DNA from: Vibrio hepatarius
GTDB taxonomy: Bacteria > Pseudomonadota > Gammaproteobacteria > Enterobacterales > Vibrionaceae
Assembly: GCF_011806575.1 (NCBI RefSeq)
Contig: NZ_JAATOO010000007.1
Coordinates: 156,454 to 220,453, forward strand
DNA: 64,000 bases
Reading direction: 5' to 3'
Part shown: piece by piece, positions 26,602 through 35,194 of the stretch
How positions within the stretch are numbered: the stretch's first letter is position 1
Layout of the letters: every line of letters starts with the position of its first letter
The notes under the pieces: generated by a model
Told to the model about the DNA's origin: nothing
What the model saw: only the letters and a program-made list of their open reading frames with translations
Databases searched by the model: none
Program-made: the position numbers and the translations under genes

Positions 26602-27987
26602 TTAAGCAGGCTGCGCTGCTGGCTCGTCTTCATCTGCTAGTTGGCTCGAAGATTCTGCCCCATGCATCCAACGAACTAGAGTGCCGGAGAACATCAGAAC
26701 TAGGATGCCGGAGAGCGTAGCAGTAATTGCGATACCACCAAAGATAGACAGCGCACCCAACTCGCCCACGTGTGAGCCGATAAGGCCTGCGACATAGTTC
26801 GCGATTGCATTGAAGCCAAACCAAGCACCCATCATTAATGATGCTAAACGCAGCGGAGCCAGTTTAGTGACCATGGATAATCCGATTGGTGATAAGCATA
26901 GTTCACCCAATGTATGGAAGAAGAATGCACCGACTAACCATAGCATCGAAGTTTTCACGTTAGTGTCACCGCCTTGCTGCATGACCGCACCAACCATACA
27001 AACAAAACCTAACGCTAAGAAGAACAGAGCCAGTGCGAATTTAACCGGAGAACTCGGTTCCTTCTTACCCAGTTTCACCCATAGCGCAGCCAGAACTGGT
27101 GCTAAAGTAATGATGAAGAATGGGTTGAGCGATTGGAACCAAGCTGCTGGGACTTCAAATGAACCAATCATACGATCAGTGTATTGCTGGGTGTAAATGT
27201 TCATAAGACCACCCGCTTGTTCAAATCCCGCCCAGAATACGATCACAAACAGGCCCATAACCATAATCACTTTGAGTCGGTCGACTTCTTGCTTGGTCAA
27301 TGGTTGCTTTTTCTGCGCTTGCTTGTTTTCTAAATCGCGCACAGCAGCAGGCTCAACGCCGATATCACCCAACCAGGACTGAGCCAAGCTCATTTGCATG
27401 ATTAAGCTGATAACCATGCCTGCACCGGCAACGATAAAACCGGCCTTCCAACCAAATTCGTTGGTGACAGAGCCAGATACAACGCCAGCAAGCAGTGCAC
27501 CGAGGTTGATACCCATGTAGAAAATCGTAAATGCACCGTCACGGCGGTTGTCGCCTTCTTGGTACAAAACACCAACCCTGGGTGAGATGGTTGGTTTAAA
27601 AAGGCCCTTGCCCGAGATCAATAGTGCCAGACCAAGGTAGAAAGTGTGGATTGCACTAAGACCTAATACGTCTGCTGGCATCGCCAGAGTGAACTGACCG
27701 ACGGCCATCAATGCACCACCAATGAGAATCGCACGGCGTTGGCCTAAATAGTTGTCGGCTAACCAGCCTCCAATCAGTGGCGTGATGTAAAACAAACCAG
27801 TGTAGATGCCGTAAAGATCAAGTGCATCTTTGGTTGACCAACCCATACCACCATTAATTGTTGTGTCGGTTAAGTAAAGTACTAAGATGGCGCGCATTGC
27901 GTAGTATGAGAAGCGTTCCCACAACTCGGTACCGAAAAGCAGGAACAGGCCGCGAGGGTGGCCAAGAATTTGATGTTGTTTTGTCAT
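26602..27987 (-). CDS. POT family proton-dependent oligopeptide transporter
   Basis: A 461-residue MFS protein that imports di- or tripeptides with protons. It has the TM1 motif ELWERFSYYAMR (about 21-32), the PTR2 signature FTIFYMGINLGALL (about 152-165), and around 14 hydrophobic helices. A conserved TM4 motif normally read as GNGLFKPN or GTGLLKPN appears here as GKGLFKPTISPRVG (about 126-139), with K for N and T for the later N. The last 20 residues are acidic and alanine-rich. Substrate specificity cannot be read from the sequence. Confidence 0.9.
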   Translation of the reverse strand: MTKQHQILGHPRGLFLLFGTELWERFSYYAMRAILVLYLTDTTINGGMGWSTKDALDLYGIYTGLFYITPLIGGWLADNYLGQRRAILIGGALMAVGQFTLAMPADVLGLSAIHTFYLGLALLISGKGLFKPTISPRVGVLYQEGDNRRDGAFTIFYMGINLGALLAGVVSGSVTNEFGWKAGFIVAGAGMVISLIMQMSLAQSWLGDIGVEPAAVRDLENKQAQKKQPLTKQEVDRLKVIMVMGLFVIVFWAGFEQAGGLMNIYTQQYTDRMIGSFEVPAAWFQSLNPFFIITLAPVLAALWVKLGKKEPSSPVKFALALFFLALGFVCMVGAVMQQGGDTNVKTSMLWLVGAFFFHTLGELCLSPIGLSMVTKLAPLRLASLMMGAWFGFNAIANYVAGLIGSHVGELGALSIFGGIAITATLSGILVLMFSGTLVRWMHGAESSSQLADEDEPAAQPA

Positions 27988-28282
27988 AAGTTTTGTTAAT
28001 GCCGTGTATAAGAGTTTTTAATTTGTCATTACGTATACATCTTAGATAAAACGACTTCAATTGGGGTAATTTTAAGACTTTATGAAGATTAGCTGATAAG
28101 TTTATGAAAAATAATAAAAAAAGTTTAGTTAAACGCACTGGTTAAGCGGTGGGAAAACTAATTTTCCAATTTGGTGACTTGTAAAATTGATCAAATGATA
28201 GTGCGAAACGTCCTTACAATTTCGAACATACATATAAGCGACAAAATGCTAGGATGTGCAAAAAACACGGTTGGCTATATAT

Positions 28283-28777
28283 ATGAAACAATGGTATTTA
28301 CTTTATTGTAAGCGCAGCGAGCAAAAGCGTGCCAAGATGCACTTAGAGAACCAAGGCGTCGCGTGTTATTACCCTGAAACGGCGATTGAGAAAATCGTTC
28401 GGGGTAAAAGACAGATTAAAAGCGAGCCTTTGTTTCCTTCTTACGTATTCGCTCAATTCGACCCTGAATCTGGTCCAACATTTACAACGATCCGCTCTAC
28501 ACGTGGTGTCATTGACTTTGTTGGTAAAGGCGCGACGCCACAAGTGTTGGACTATACATTGATCGAAACCTTGAAAGAGATTGAGCAAATGCAGTTGCAT
28601 TCGCAATGTGATTCTTTGCCTGCGAAAGGTGATGTGGTGAGAGTTGCTGGTGGACAGTTCTCGGGTATTGAAGCGATTTACCAAGAAGCAGACGGGGAAA
28701 CACGTTCTATTCTGTTGGTTAAAATGCTCAGTAAACCCGTTGAGGTGAGTGTCGAAAACAGACACCTAGAGATATAA
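28283..28777 (+). CDS. rfaH: Transcription/translation regulator RfaH
   Basis: NusG paralogue that binds paused RNA polymerase at ops sites, prevents Rho termination and couples a ribosome to long envelope or conjugation operons. The 164-residue protein begins MKQWYLLYCKRSEQKRAK, the RfaH/NusG N-terminal domain start, with a FPSYVFAQFD segment (about 52-61) and a C-terminal KOW-like part (GDVVRVAGGQFSGIEA, about 115-130). The ATG at 28283 is chosen over upstream alternatives because of this start. It is followed by a strong terminator and is divergent from the POT gene. Confidence 0.92.
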   Translation: MKQWYLLYCKRSEQKRAKMHLENQGVACYYPETAIEKIVRGKRQIKSEPLFPSYVFAQFDPESGPTFTTIRSTRGVIDFVGKGATPQVLDYTLIETLKEIEQMQLHSQCDSLPAKGDVVRVAGGQFSGIEAIYQEADGETRSILLVKMLSKPVEVSVENRHLEI

Positions 28778-28807
28778 AAAGAGGCACCGATGGGTGCCTC
28801 TTTTTTT
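28776..28807. terminator. Bidirectional terminator between rfaH and asnB
   Basis: A 13-bp stem (28776-28788 with 28793-28805) with GATG loop has T-run on the plus side and A-run on the other. Confidence 0.92.
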
Positions 28808-28809
28808 GA

Positions 28810-30474
28810 TTAGTATGCGTCGTTGTGTACGGCTTGCACGGCGCGACCTGATGGGTCAACACAGTTTTGGAATGACTCGTCCCATTCAATCGCTTTTGCA
28901 GATGAACACGCAACGGATGGACCACCCGGAACACATTCTGCTGCTGATGGAAGAGGGAATAGCTCTTCAAAGATTTCGCGGTAAACGTAACCTTCTTTTG
29001 TCGTTGGTGTGTTGTAAGGGAAGCGGTATTGGGCTGTTTCCATTTGCTGATCCGTTACTTTCGCTTCAGCGACTTCTTTCAATGTATCAATCCAGCTGTA
29101 GCCTACACCGTCAGAGAATTGTTCTTTCTGACGCCATGCAATTGAATCTGGTAGGTAGTGTTCAAAACACTCGCGTAGAATGTGTTTTTCCATCTTACCG
29201 TTGCCACACATCTTATCCGCTGGGTTTAGACGCATTGCCACATCGATAAATTCTTTGTCTAGGAAAGGTACACGACCTTCTACACCCCAAGCGGCAAGAG
29301 ACTTGTTCGCTCGTGCACAGTCAAACATGTTCAATGCTAGAAGCTTACGAACGGTTTCTTCGTGGAACTCTTTCGCGTTTGGCGCTTTGTGGAAGTATAG
29401 GTAGCCACCGAAAATTTCATCAGCGCCTTCACCAGACAAGACCATCTTGATGCCCATCGCTTTGATCTTACGTCCCATTAGGTACATCGGCGTCGAGGCA
29501 CGAATAGTCGTTACGTCGTAAGTCTCGATGTGGTAAATCACGTCACGAATTGCATCTAGACCTTCTTGGATGGTGTACGTCATTTCGTGGTGTACGGTAC
29601 CAATCTTGTCAGCCACTTCACGAGCGGCTTTCAAATCTGGTGCGCCTTCAAGACCAACGGCGAATGAGTGGAGCTGAGGCCACCAAGCTTCTGACTTCTC
29701 ATCGTCTTCAATACGCATTGCAGCAAATCGTTTTGCAACCGCTGAAGTTATAGAAGAATCAAGACCACCAGAAAGCAGTACACCGTAAGGTACGTCTGTC
29801 ATTAGCTGGCGTTTAACTGCAGCTTCTAGCGCTTCAGTCAGTTCTTCTTTACTTGTTATGTTGTCTTTAACCGCGTCGTATTCGTTCCAATCGCGAGTGT
29901 AGTATCGCTGTGGTTCAGAGTCAGCTGACGAGTAGTAACAACCTGGAGGGAACTCGCTGATGGTTTTACATACCGGCGTCAGTGCTTTCATTTCTGAAGC
30001 AACGTAGTAGTTGCCGTGTTCATCGTAACCTTGGTATAGAGGAATAATACCGATGTGGTCGCGACCAACTAGGTATAGATCTTTTTCTTCGTCGTATAGG
30101 ACGAAAGCGAAGATACCGTTTAACTCTTCAAGCAGCTCAATACCTTTATCTTGGTAAAGCGCGAGGATAACTTCACAGTCTGAGTCTGTTTGGAAATCGT
30201 ATTTACCTTCGTAGCGAGCGCGAATCTCTTTATGGTTGTAAATCTCACCGTTCACTGCAAGGATGTGTTTTTTATCTGGGCTAATTAGAGGCTGAGCACC
30301 ACTGTTTAGGCCTACAATCGCTAAACGCTCATGAGCAAGAATTGCTTTGTCAGAGGCATAGATCCCTGACCAGTCTGGGCCACGGTGGCGCAGTTTTTTG
30401 GACATTTCCAGTGCAACAGGGCGAAGCGCCTGAGCATCACTTTTGATATCTAAAATGCCGAAGATAGAACACAT
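28810..30474 (-). CDS. asnB: Asparagine synthetase B (glutamine-hydrolysing)
   Basis: Makes asparagine from aspartate, glutamine and ATP. The 554-residue protein has nucleophile C2 (MCSIFGIL), a glutaminase domain (to about 205) with RLAIVGLNSGAQPL, and a C-terminal synthetase domain with LLSGGLDSSIT (about 233-243) and GEGADEIFGGYLYF. The upstream 170 bases are AT-rich with no clear operator. Confidence 0.98.
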   Translation of the reverse strand: MCSIFGILDIKSDAQALRPVALEMSKKLRHRGPDWSGIYASDKAILAHERLAIVGLNSGAQPLISPDKKHILAVNGEIYNHKEIRARYEGKYDFQTDSDCEVILALYQDKGIELLEELNGIFAFVLYDEEKDLYLVGRDHIGIIPLYQGYDEHGNYYVASEMKALTPVCKTISEFPPGCYYSSADSEPQRYYTRDWNEYDAVKDNITSKEELTEALEAAVKRQLMTDVPYGVLLSGGLDSSITSAVAKRFAAMRIEDDEKSEAWWPQLHSFAVGLEGAPDLKAAREVADKIGTVHHEMTYTIQEGLDAIRDVIYHIETYDVTTIRASTPMYLMGRKIKAMGIKMVLSGEGADEIFGGYLYFHKAPNAKEFHEETVRKLLALNMFDCARANKSLAAWGVEGRVPFLDKEFIDVAMRLNPADKMCGNGKMEKHILRECFEHYLPDSIAWRQKEQFSDGVGYSWIDTLKEVAEAKVTDQQMETAQYRFPYNTPTTKEGYVYREIFEELFPLPSAAECVPGGPSVACSSAKAIEWDESFQNCVDPSGRAVQAVHNDAY

Positions 30475-30644
30475 ACAACTTCCCTTTAAAATTTATTTAA
30501 CTCGTTGACTCCAATTTGCCATCTTGATTAAAAAAAGCAACCAACATTGAGTAAAAAAATAATAGAACAACCATTGAAGTGAATTTTTTCTAATTTTATT
30601 TATGTTTTGTTGTATGAAATCTATATTTTGTTGGTTTTTTGCTC

Positions 30645-30674
30645 AAAAAATAAGACTGCCGTAGTGGCAGCCTT
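30645..30674 (-). terminator. Terminator after the CPA2 antiporter
   Basis: Nine-bp stem (30652-30660 with 30666-30674), loop GTAGT, T's on the minus strand. Confidence 0.8.
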
Positions 30675-30682
30675 ATAAAAAG

Positions 30683-32275
30683 TTAGCGAGTAGGAGGGCT
30701 AAATGACGGTTGGAGTTGCTTGCAAACATGGCGAGCAAAACCGCTACCAGCCTCGCTGTAAATGTTAAACGCAGCATCAACGCCTTTTTCCGTTAAGCTA
30801 TCTAGCTGGTCTTGATATTCGGCGATTGCCGCTATTTGTCCTTTGAAATTACGACGTTGTAGCTGGTCTAATGCAATTTGGTTACCTTGGTGATGCGGCA
30901 TGGCAAGCAGTACCAGCTTCACATTGGCCGTGTCGAGAATTCGTTCCCAGAAATCCGAGTCGGTTGCGTCGCCTGCGATAACGTTACGGCCTTCTTCTCG
31001 ATGTTGCTTCGCTGCGTCTTCACGCACTTCAATCCCTAAACTAATGCTGCCATAACGGTTTTTGAGTTCGTCATACGCGCCAGTGCCGATGCGTCCCATT
31101 CCGAGGATAAGGATTTGTGCATGCCCTGGGTTGATCAATTTATCTCTGGTGTTGAGTTGTTCCGCTGCGTGCTCACGTAACCAGTGGCTAGAATGTTGAT
31201 AGATTCGGTGTCCATAGCGGTTGATAGGCGCTGCCAAAACAAACGAAATGGATACTGCGATGGCAATCGCAACCAGAATATCACCGCTCATCCATCCCAT
31301 CTTAAATGCCAAGCCGCCGACGATCAGGCCAAACTCGCTGTAGTTAAACAAGCTCAATGAGGCGAGTAGCGAAGTGCGCACGCGGAACTTAAATGCATTG
31401 ATCACCAAGAAGTACAGAATGCCTTTCAGTGGTAGTAGTAATAGGAACAAGATCGCAAGCGCAAAACCAGACCATGTTGGTTGCTCGGATAAGCCGATGT
31501 TTAAGAAGAAACAAACAAGGAACAGCTCTTTGAGGTTAAACAGTGACTTGGATAGCTCAGAGGCTTTCTTGTGGCCTGCGAGTAGCATACCTAAGATAAG
31601 CGCGCCGAGATCGGGCTTCATACCAACTAACTCAAATAGGCCAGCACCGACGACAAGCGCGAAGAAAATACCAAACAACACCAGCATCTCACCGTGGCCT
31701 ACCCAATCTAGGATTTTGTAGAACACAGGTCTGAGTAACGGCAGCGCGAACAAGCCGATTGCGTACCATTCAGGCAGTTTGCCGGTAGAGGCTGTTAGGA
31801 AGATCACGGCAAAGATATCCTGCATAACCAGAATACCGATCGCGAGCGTGCCGTACGTTGCGTTCATTTCACCTTTTTCTTGCAGCGACTTAACGGCAAA
31901 CACTGTACTAGAGAACGACAGAGCGAAGCCAAGCAGCAAAAGTTGGTCAATCGACATTGCAGCGAGTGAGCTGATGCCTAAGAACTTAAAGCACAGCAGC
32001 GCAGCAGTGAATATCGCCGTTGAACAAAGGTTATGAATGGTAGAACCCGCCCAAATTTCTTTGGAGAGTAGGGTTTTAATTTCAAGTTTTAGACCGATGG
32101 TGAACAGTAGTAGCGTCACCCCCAAGTCTGCGAGAGTGACGATCGTTGCATCACTTTCAAAACCAAATGCGTTGAGTCCGAATCCGGCAAGCAGAAAGCC
32201 AACGAGAGGAGGAAGGTTGAGCTTGAGCGCAATAAAACCAGCTAAAAAAGCAGCAGATATGAGTATCAGTTCCAT
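30683..32275 (-). CDS. CPA2-family cation/proton antiporter with TrkA-N domain
   Basis: A 530-residue protein. The membrane part (about 1-370) has the Na+/H+ exchanger fold with PPLVGFLLAGFGLN and DLGVTLLLFTIGLKLE segments and about 12 helices. A cytosolic nucleotide-binding TrkA-N/Rossmann domain (about 388-505) has ILILGMGRIGTGAYDEL. It resembles YbaL/KefB/KefC-type potassium efflux or cation antiporters. No KefF/KefG-like partner is beside it. Exact ion unknown. Confidence 0.85.
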   Translation of the reverse strand: MELILISAAFLAGFIALKLNLPPLVGFLLAGFGLNAFGFESDATIVTLADLGVTLLLFTIGLKLEIKTLLSKEIWAGSTIHNLCSTAIFTAALLCFKFLGISSLAAMSIDQLLLLGFALSFSSTVFAVKSLQEKGEMNATYGTLAIGILVMQDIFAVIFLTASTGKLPEWYAIGLFALPLLRPVFYKILDWVGHGEMLVLFGIFFALVVGAGLFELVGMKPDLGALILGMLLAGHKKASELSKSLFNLKELFLVCFFLNIGLSEQPTWSGFALAILFLLLLPLKGILYFLVINAFKFRVRTSLLASLSLFNYSEFGLIVGGLAFKMGWMSGDILVAIAIAVSISFVLAAPINRYGHRIYQHSSHWLREHAAEQLNTRDKLINPGHAQILILGMGRIGTGAYDELKNRYGSISLGIEVREDAAKQHREEGRNVIAGDATDSDFWERILDTANVKLVLLAMPHHQGNQIALDQLQRRNFKGQIAAIAEYQDQLDSLTEKGVDAAFNIYSEAGSGFARHVCKQLQPSFSPPTR

Positions 32276-32302
32276 AGTTATTCTTATGATTTTGTCCCAA
32301 AG

Positions 32303-32330
32303 AAAAAGGCTGCGTCTTTCGACGCAGCCC
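32303..32330 (-). terminator. Terminator after nagC
   Basis: Nine-bp GC-rich stem (32308-32316 with 32321-32329), TTTC loop, T-run on the minus strand at 32307-32303. Confidence 0.88.
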
Positions 32331-32360
32331 GTATTCTAACTCAACTGATTGCGTAGGCGA

Positions 32361-33575
32361 TCAATCTTCAAGTAATTTTTGTAACAAAACGCCGTTCAGC
32401 ATCGCTCGCTTAATCATCGCAAACGCACCCAGTGTCGGTTGTTTGTCGATTTCTGAGGTGACGATAGGCAAATCACTATGGAAAGTAGTGAGAGATTGGT
32501 TTTCTACGTTACGACGAATTGCAGGGAAAACAATATCTTCACATTGAGTAATGTCACCCGCGATAACGATTTTTTGTGGGTTAAACAAGTTGATCGTAAT
32601 CGCAATCGCTTTACCAAGTTGGTTACCGACGCGGACTAAACTTTGTTTTGCCAACTCGTCACCAAGATTGGCGTGTTCACACACGTCGCCGATCGAAATA
32701 GAGTCCAGTGTGGTTAAGCTTGATTCATAACCTTGAGAGATTAGCTTGTTCACGCGCTCAACAATCGCAGGGTTAGCTGCAACGGTTTCAAGACAGCCGA
32801 AGTTACCACAGGTACATTGCTCACCGAGTGGGTCGATCTGAATATGTCCGATTTCACCAACGTTACGGTTATGACCTAAGAACACCTGACCATTAACGAT
32901 AATACCAGCACCGGTACCACGGTGTACGCTGACTAAGATTGAATCTTGGCAGTCTCGGCTTGCACCAAAGTAATGTTCTGCTAACGCCATGCCACGAACG
33001 TCGTTACCAACGAAACATTGCACGTGGAAAGTGTTGTTGATCAATTCAGAAAGACTCAGCTTATCAATTGAGATGTTCGGCATGTACTCCACCACGCCGT
33101 CTTCTGGATTAACCAGGCCGGGTAGAGAGATACCAATAGCGATAAGTTGATTGATGACATTCTGATTGGAAGAGATGAACTGCTTAAGATGGGCGATCAG
33201 ACCGTCAACCAACTCTTCTTGAGTGGTGTAGAAAAACTCAGTGTAGTCAGACACGAGTTCTTTTCCACCAAGGTTGTAAAGACTGAATTGCATGTAGTCT
33301 CGACCGATACGCACTGCGACTGAGTGGAAAGGCTCGACTTCTGTCGTAAGAGAAATTGCTCTACGACCGCCTGTTGAGGCTTGCTGCGCGACCTCTTTGA
33401 TTAGGCCGCGCTCAAGTAGTTGGCGGGTTATTTTTGTAACACTAGCAGGTGCCAGCTGGCTAACATCAGCAACTTGAATCCTTGAAATAGGACCTTGCTG
33501 GTCAATCAGTCTGTATACTGCTGCACTGTTTAGTTGTTTTACTAAATCTACGTTACCTATTTGTCCGCCATTCAT
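32361..33575 (-). CDS. nagC: N-acetylglucosamine repressor NagC
   Basis: ROK-family regulator that binds GlcNAc-6-phosphate and represses the amino-sugar genes. The 404-residue protein has an N-terminal winged HTH (about 15-75, ISRIQVADVSQLAPASVTKI), a ROK sugar-binding domain and the ROK zinc motif CTCGNFGCLET (about 252-262). It starts two bases after the nagA stop, so nagA-nagC is an operon. E. coli has nagBACD and nagE divergent; here nagB is absent from the unit. Confidence 0.93.
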   Translation of the reverse strand: MNGGQIGNVDLVKQLNSAAVYRLIDQQGPISRIQVADVSQLAPASVTKITRQLLERGLIKEVAQQASTGGRRAISLTTEVEPFHSVAVRIGRDYMQFSLYNLGGKELVSDYTEFFYTTQEELVDGLIAHLKQFISSNQNVINQLIAIGISLPGLVNPEDGVVEYMPNISIDKLSLSELINNTFHVQCFVGNDVRGMALAEHYFGASRDCQDSILVSVHRGTGAGIIVNGQVFLGHNRNVGEIGHIQIDPLGEQCTCGNFGCLETVAANPAIVERVNKLISQGYESSLTTLDSISIGDVCEHANLGDELAKQSLVRVGNQLGKAIAITINLFNPQKIVIAGDITQCEDIVFPAIRRNVENQSLTTFHSDLPIVTSEIDKQPTLGAFAMIKRAMLNGVLLQKLLED

Positions 33576-33577
33576 TC

Positions 33578-34714
33578 TTATTTTTGCTCGTACTGTCCGT
33601 TAACAATAGTCGCTTGAACATTGAAGTCACGGTCGAATACCGTGAGGTTTGCAATCATGCCTTTTTTCACACGGCCTAGCTTTTCGTCTACACCGATTGC
33701 TTTCGCTGGGTAGAGAGTCGCCATTCGAAGTGCTTCGTCCAAAGCGATACCGACGTGCTCAACTGTGTTTTGAACTGCTTCAATCATAGTTAGTGCTGAG
33801 CCGCCAAGCGTGCCGTTTTCATCAACACACTTACCATCTCGGTAATATACTTTCTTACCAACAAAAATAAAGTAATCCATGTCGGCGCCTGCAGGAGCTG
33901 TGGCATCCGTCACTAATACTAATTTTTCACCTTTAATTTTGTGAGCGATACGAATGTTTGCATAGTCGACATGGAACCCGTCGGCAATGATACCCGCGTA
34001 AACATCAGGAGTATCGTAAATCGCCCCGACAACGCCTGGTTCACGGCCAACCATTGGGGTCATCGCGTTGAACAAGTGAGTCGCAAATGAGATACCCGCT
34101 TCAAAACCACGACGAGCTTCTGCGTAGGTTGCATTAGTGTGGCCAATTGATACCACGATACCGGCATCTTTCAGGCGCTCGATGTGCTCAGGTTCATTGT
34201 GCTCTGGTGCCAGTGTCACTTTGGTGATCACGTCTGCGTTTTCACACATGTAATCGATCATGCTGTCATCAGAAGGTCGGATGTAATCGACGCTGTGGAT
34301 GCCTTTTTTCGCAACGTTAAGGTATGGCCCCTCAAGGTGCAGACCTAAAGACTGGTTTTGATACTGAGTGTGGTATTCGCGAGCTGCAGCGATCGCTTGC
34401 TTCATGTCTTCGTCTGAAGAGGTGATAAGAGTCGGTAAGAAGCTAGTACAACCGGATTTTAGGTTTGCTTCGTGCATGATTTGCATCGTTTTTGCTGTGA
34501 TCTCATCGTTGAGCATCACGCCACCACAGCCATTTAACTGCAGGTCAATGAAACCTGGGCTTAGGTTGGCGCCATTTAGGTCGCGAGTTTCGATGTCTTT
34601 GGGAAGTTCTGAAACTGGACATACCTTGTCGATCAGTTCATTTTTGATGATCACAGCGTGGTCAACCAGAACATCGCTGCCAGTATAGATTTTACAGTTT
34701 GTAAGCGCGTACAT
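33578..34714 (-). CDS. nagA: N-acetylglucosamine-6-phosphate deacetylase
   Basis: Removes acetate from GlcNAc-6-P to give GlcN-6-P. The 378-residue amidohydrolase has [17 protein letters not shown] (about 49-65), [11 protein letters not shown] (about 124-134), [18 protein letters not shown] and [10 protein letters not shown]. The motifs cover the metal- and substrate-binding positions. It is first of nagA-nagC and divergent from nagE across a 480-base control region. Confidence 0.97.
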   Translation of the reverse strand: MYALTNCKIYTGSDVLVDHAVIIKNELIDKVCPVSELPKDIETRDLNGANLSPGFIDLQLNGCGGVMLNDEITAKTMQIMHEANLKSGCTSFLPTLITSSDEDMKQAIAAAREYHTQYQNQSLGLHLEGPYLNVAKKGIHSVDYIRPSDDSMIDYMCENADVITKVTLAPEHNEPEHIERLKDAGIVVSIGHTNATYAEARRGFEAGISFATHLFNAMTPMVGREPGVVGAIYDTPDVYAGIIADGFHVDYANIRIAHKIKGEKLVLVTDATAPAGADMDYFIFVGKKVYYRDGKCVDENGTLGGSALTMIEAVQNTVEHVGIALDEALRMATLYPAKAIGVDEKLGRVKKGMIANLTVFDRDFNVQATIVNGQYEQK

Positions 34715-35062
34715 GGTTAGTTAATCCTTATGTTGAGATTCTTAATACTTTTCAGTCGTCTAATTGAAGTATAAGCACAGATGGGCGGACTTTATTTGTG
34801 ACATTCAATTAGATCGCAAATTATCTTTTAGCAAACGATAAATTCTTCCTGATCAGAATGGCATTTTACAAGAAGAACCAGTGGCTCTACGAGTGACTCA
34901 TATAGTGGCCTACCAATTATTAATGCATTGTTTGATAGGGGATAACGCCAATCTAACCGTATAAAGGATACTGCGAATCTTATCTTACGATTACCATTTT
35001 TTTGTATTGTAAAATAAGTTTTATGATCTCGCTAGCAAAATCCTTTATCCCTACTCATTTCT

Positions 35063-35078
35063 GGTGATTATGATCACA
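35063..35078 (+). promoter_or_regulatory. CRP-like site upstream of nagE
   Basis: GGTGA (35063-35067), 6 bases, TCACA (35074-35078), against the CRP consensus TGTGA-N6-TCACA. One half is perfect and the other 4 of 5. Confidence 0.6.
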
Positions 35079-35090
35079 AATGAAGAGGTT

Positions 35091-35112
35091 TTAATTTGCG
35101 GAGCAAAATTAA
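35091..35112 (+). promoter_or_regulatory. NagC-like operator upstream of nagE
   Basis: A near-palindrome of 22 bases (TTAATTTGC, a 3-base centre, GCAAAATTAA) has the size and AT-rich arms of NagC sites. It lies 13 bases after the CRP-like site and about 80 bases before the nagE start. Confidence 0.55.
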
Positions 35113-35194
35113 TCTCATAAACTGAATAGGACTAAATTGAGCAGCTAAAAAAAGTCGCTCAACCAAAATACAAATCCTATAGGGGGAACTAAAG

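Larger units (their letters stand above)
34715..35194. other. nagA-nagE control region
   Basis: The 480-base gap contains no ORF that I can support. It is AT-rich. Near nagE it holds a CRP-like site (35063-35078) and a NagC-like palindrome (35091-35112); near nagA, bases 34803-34824 hold a partial version of the same half-site (TAATTTGCG on the minus strand). The rest shows nothing clear. Confidence 0.6.
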
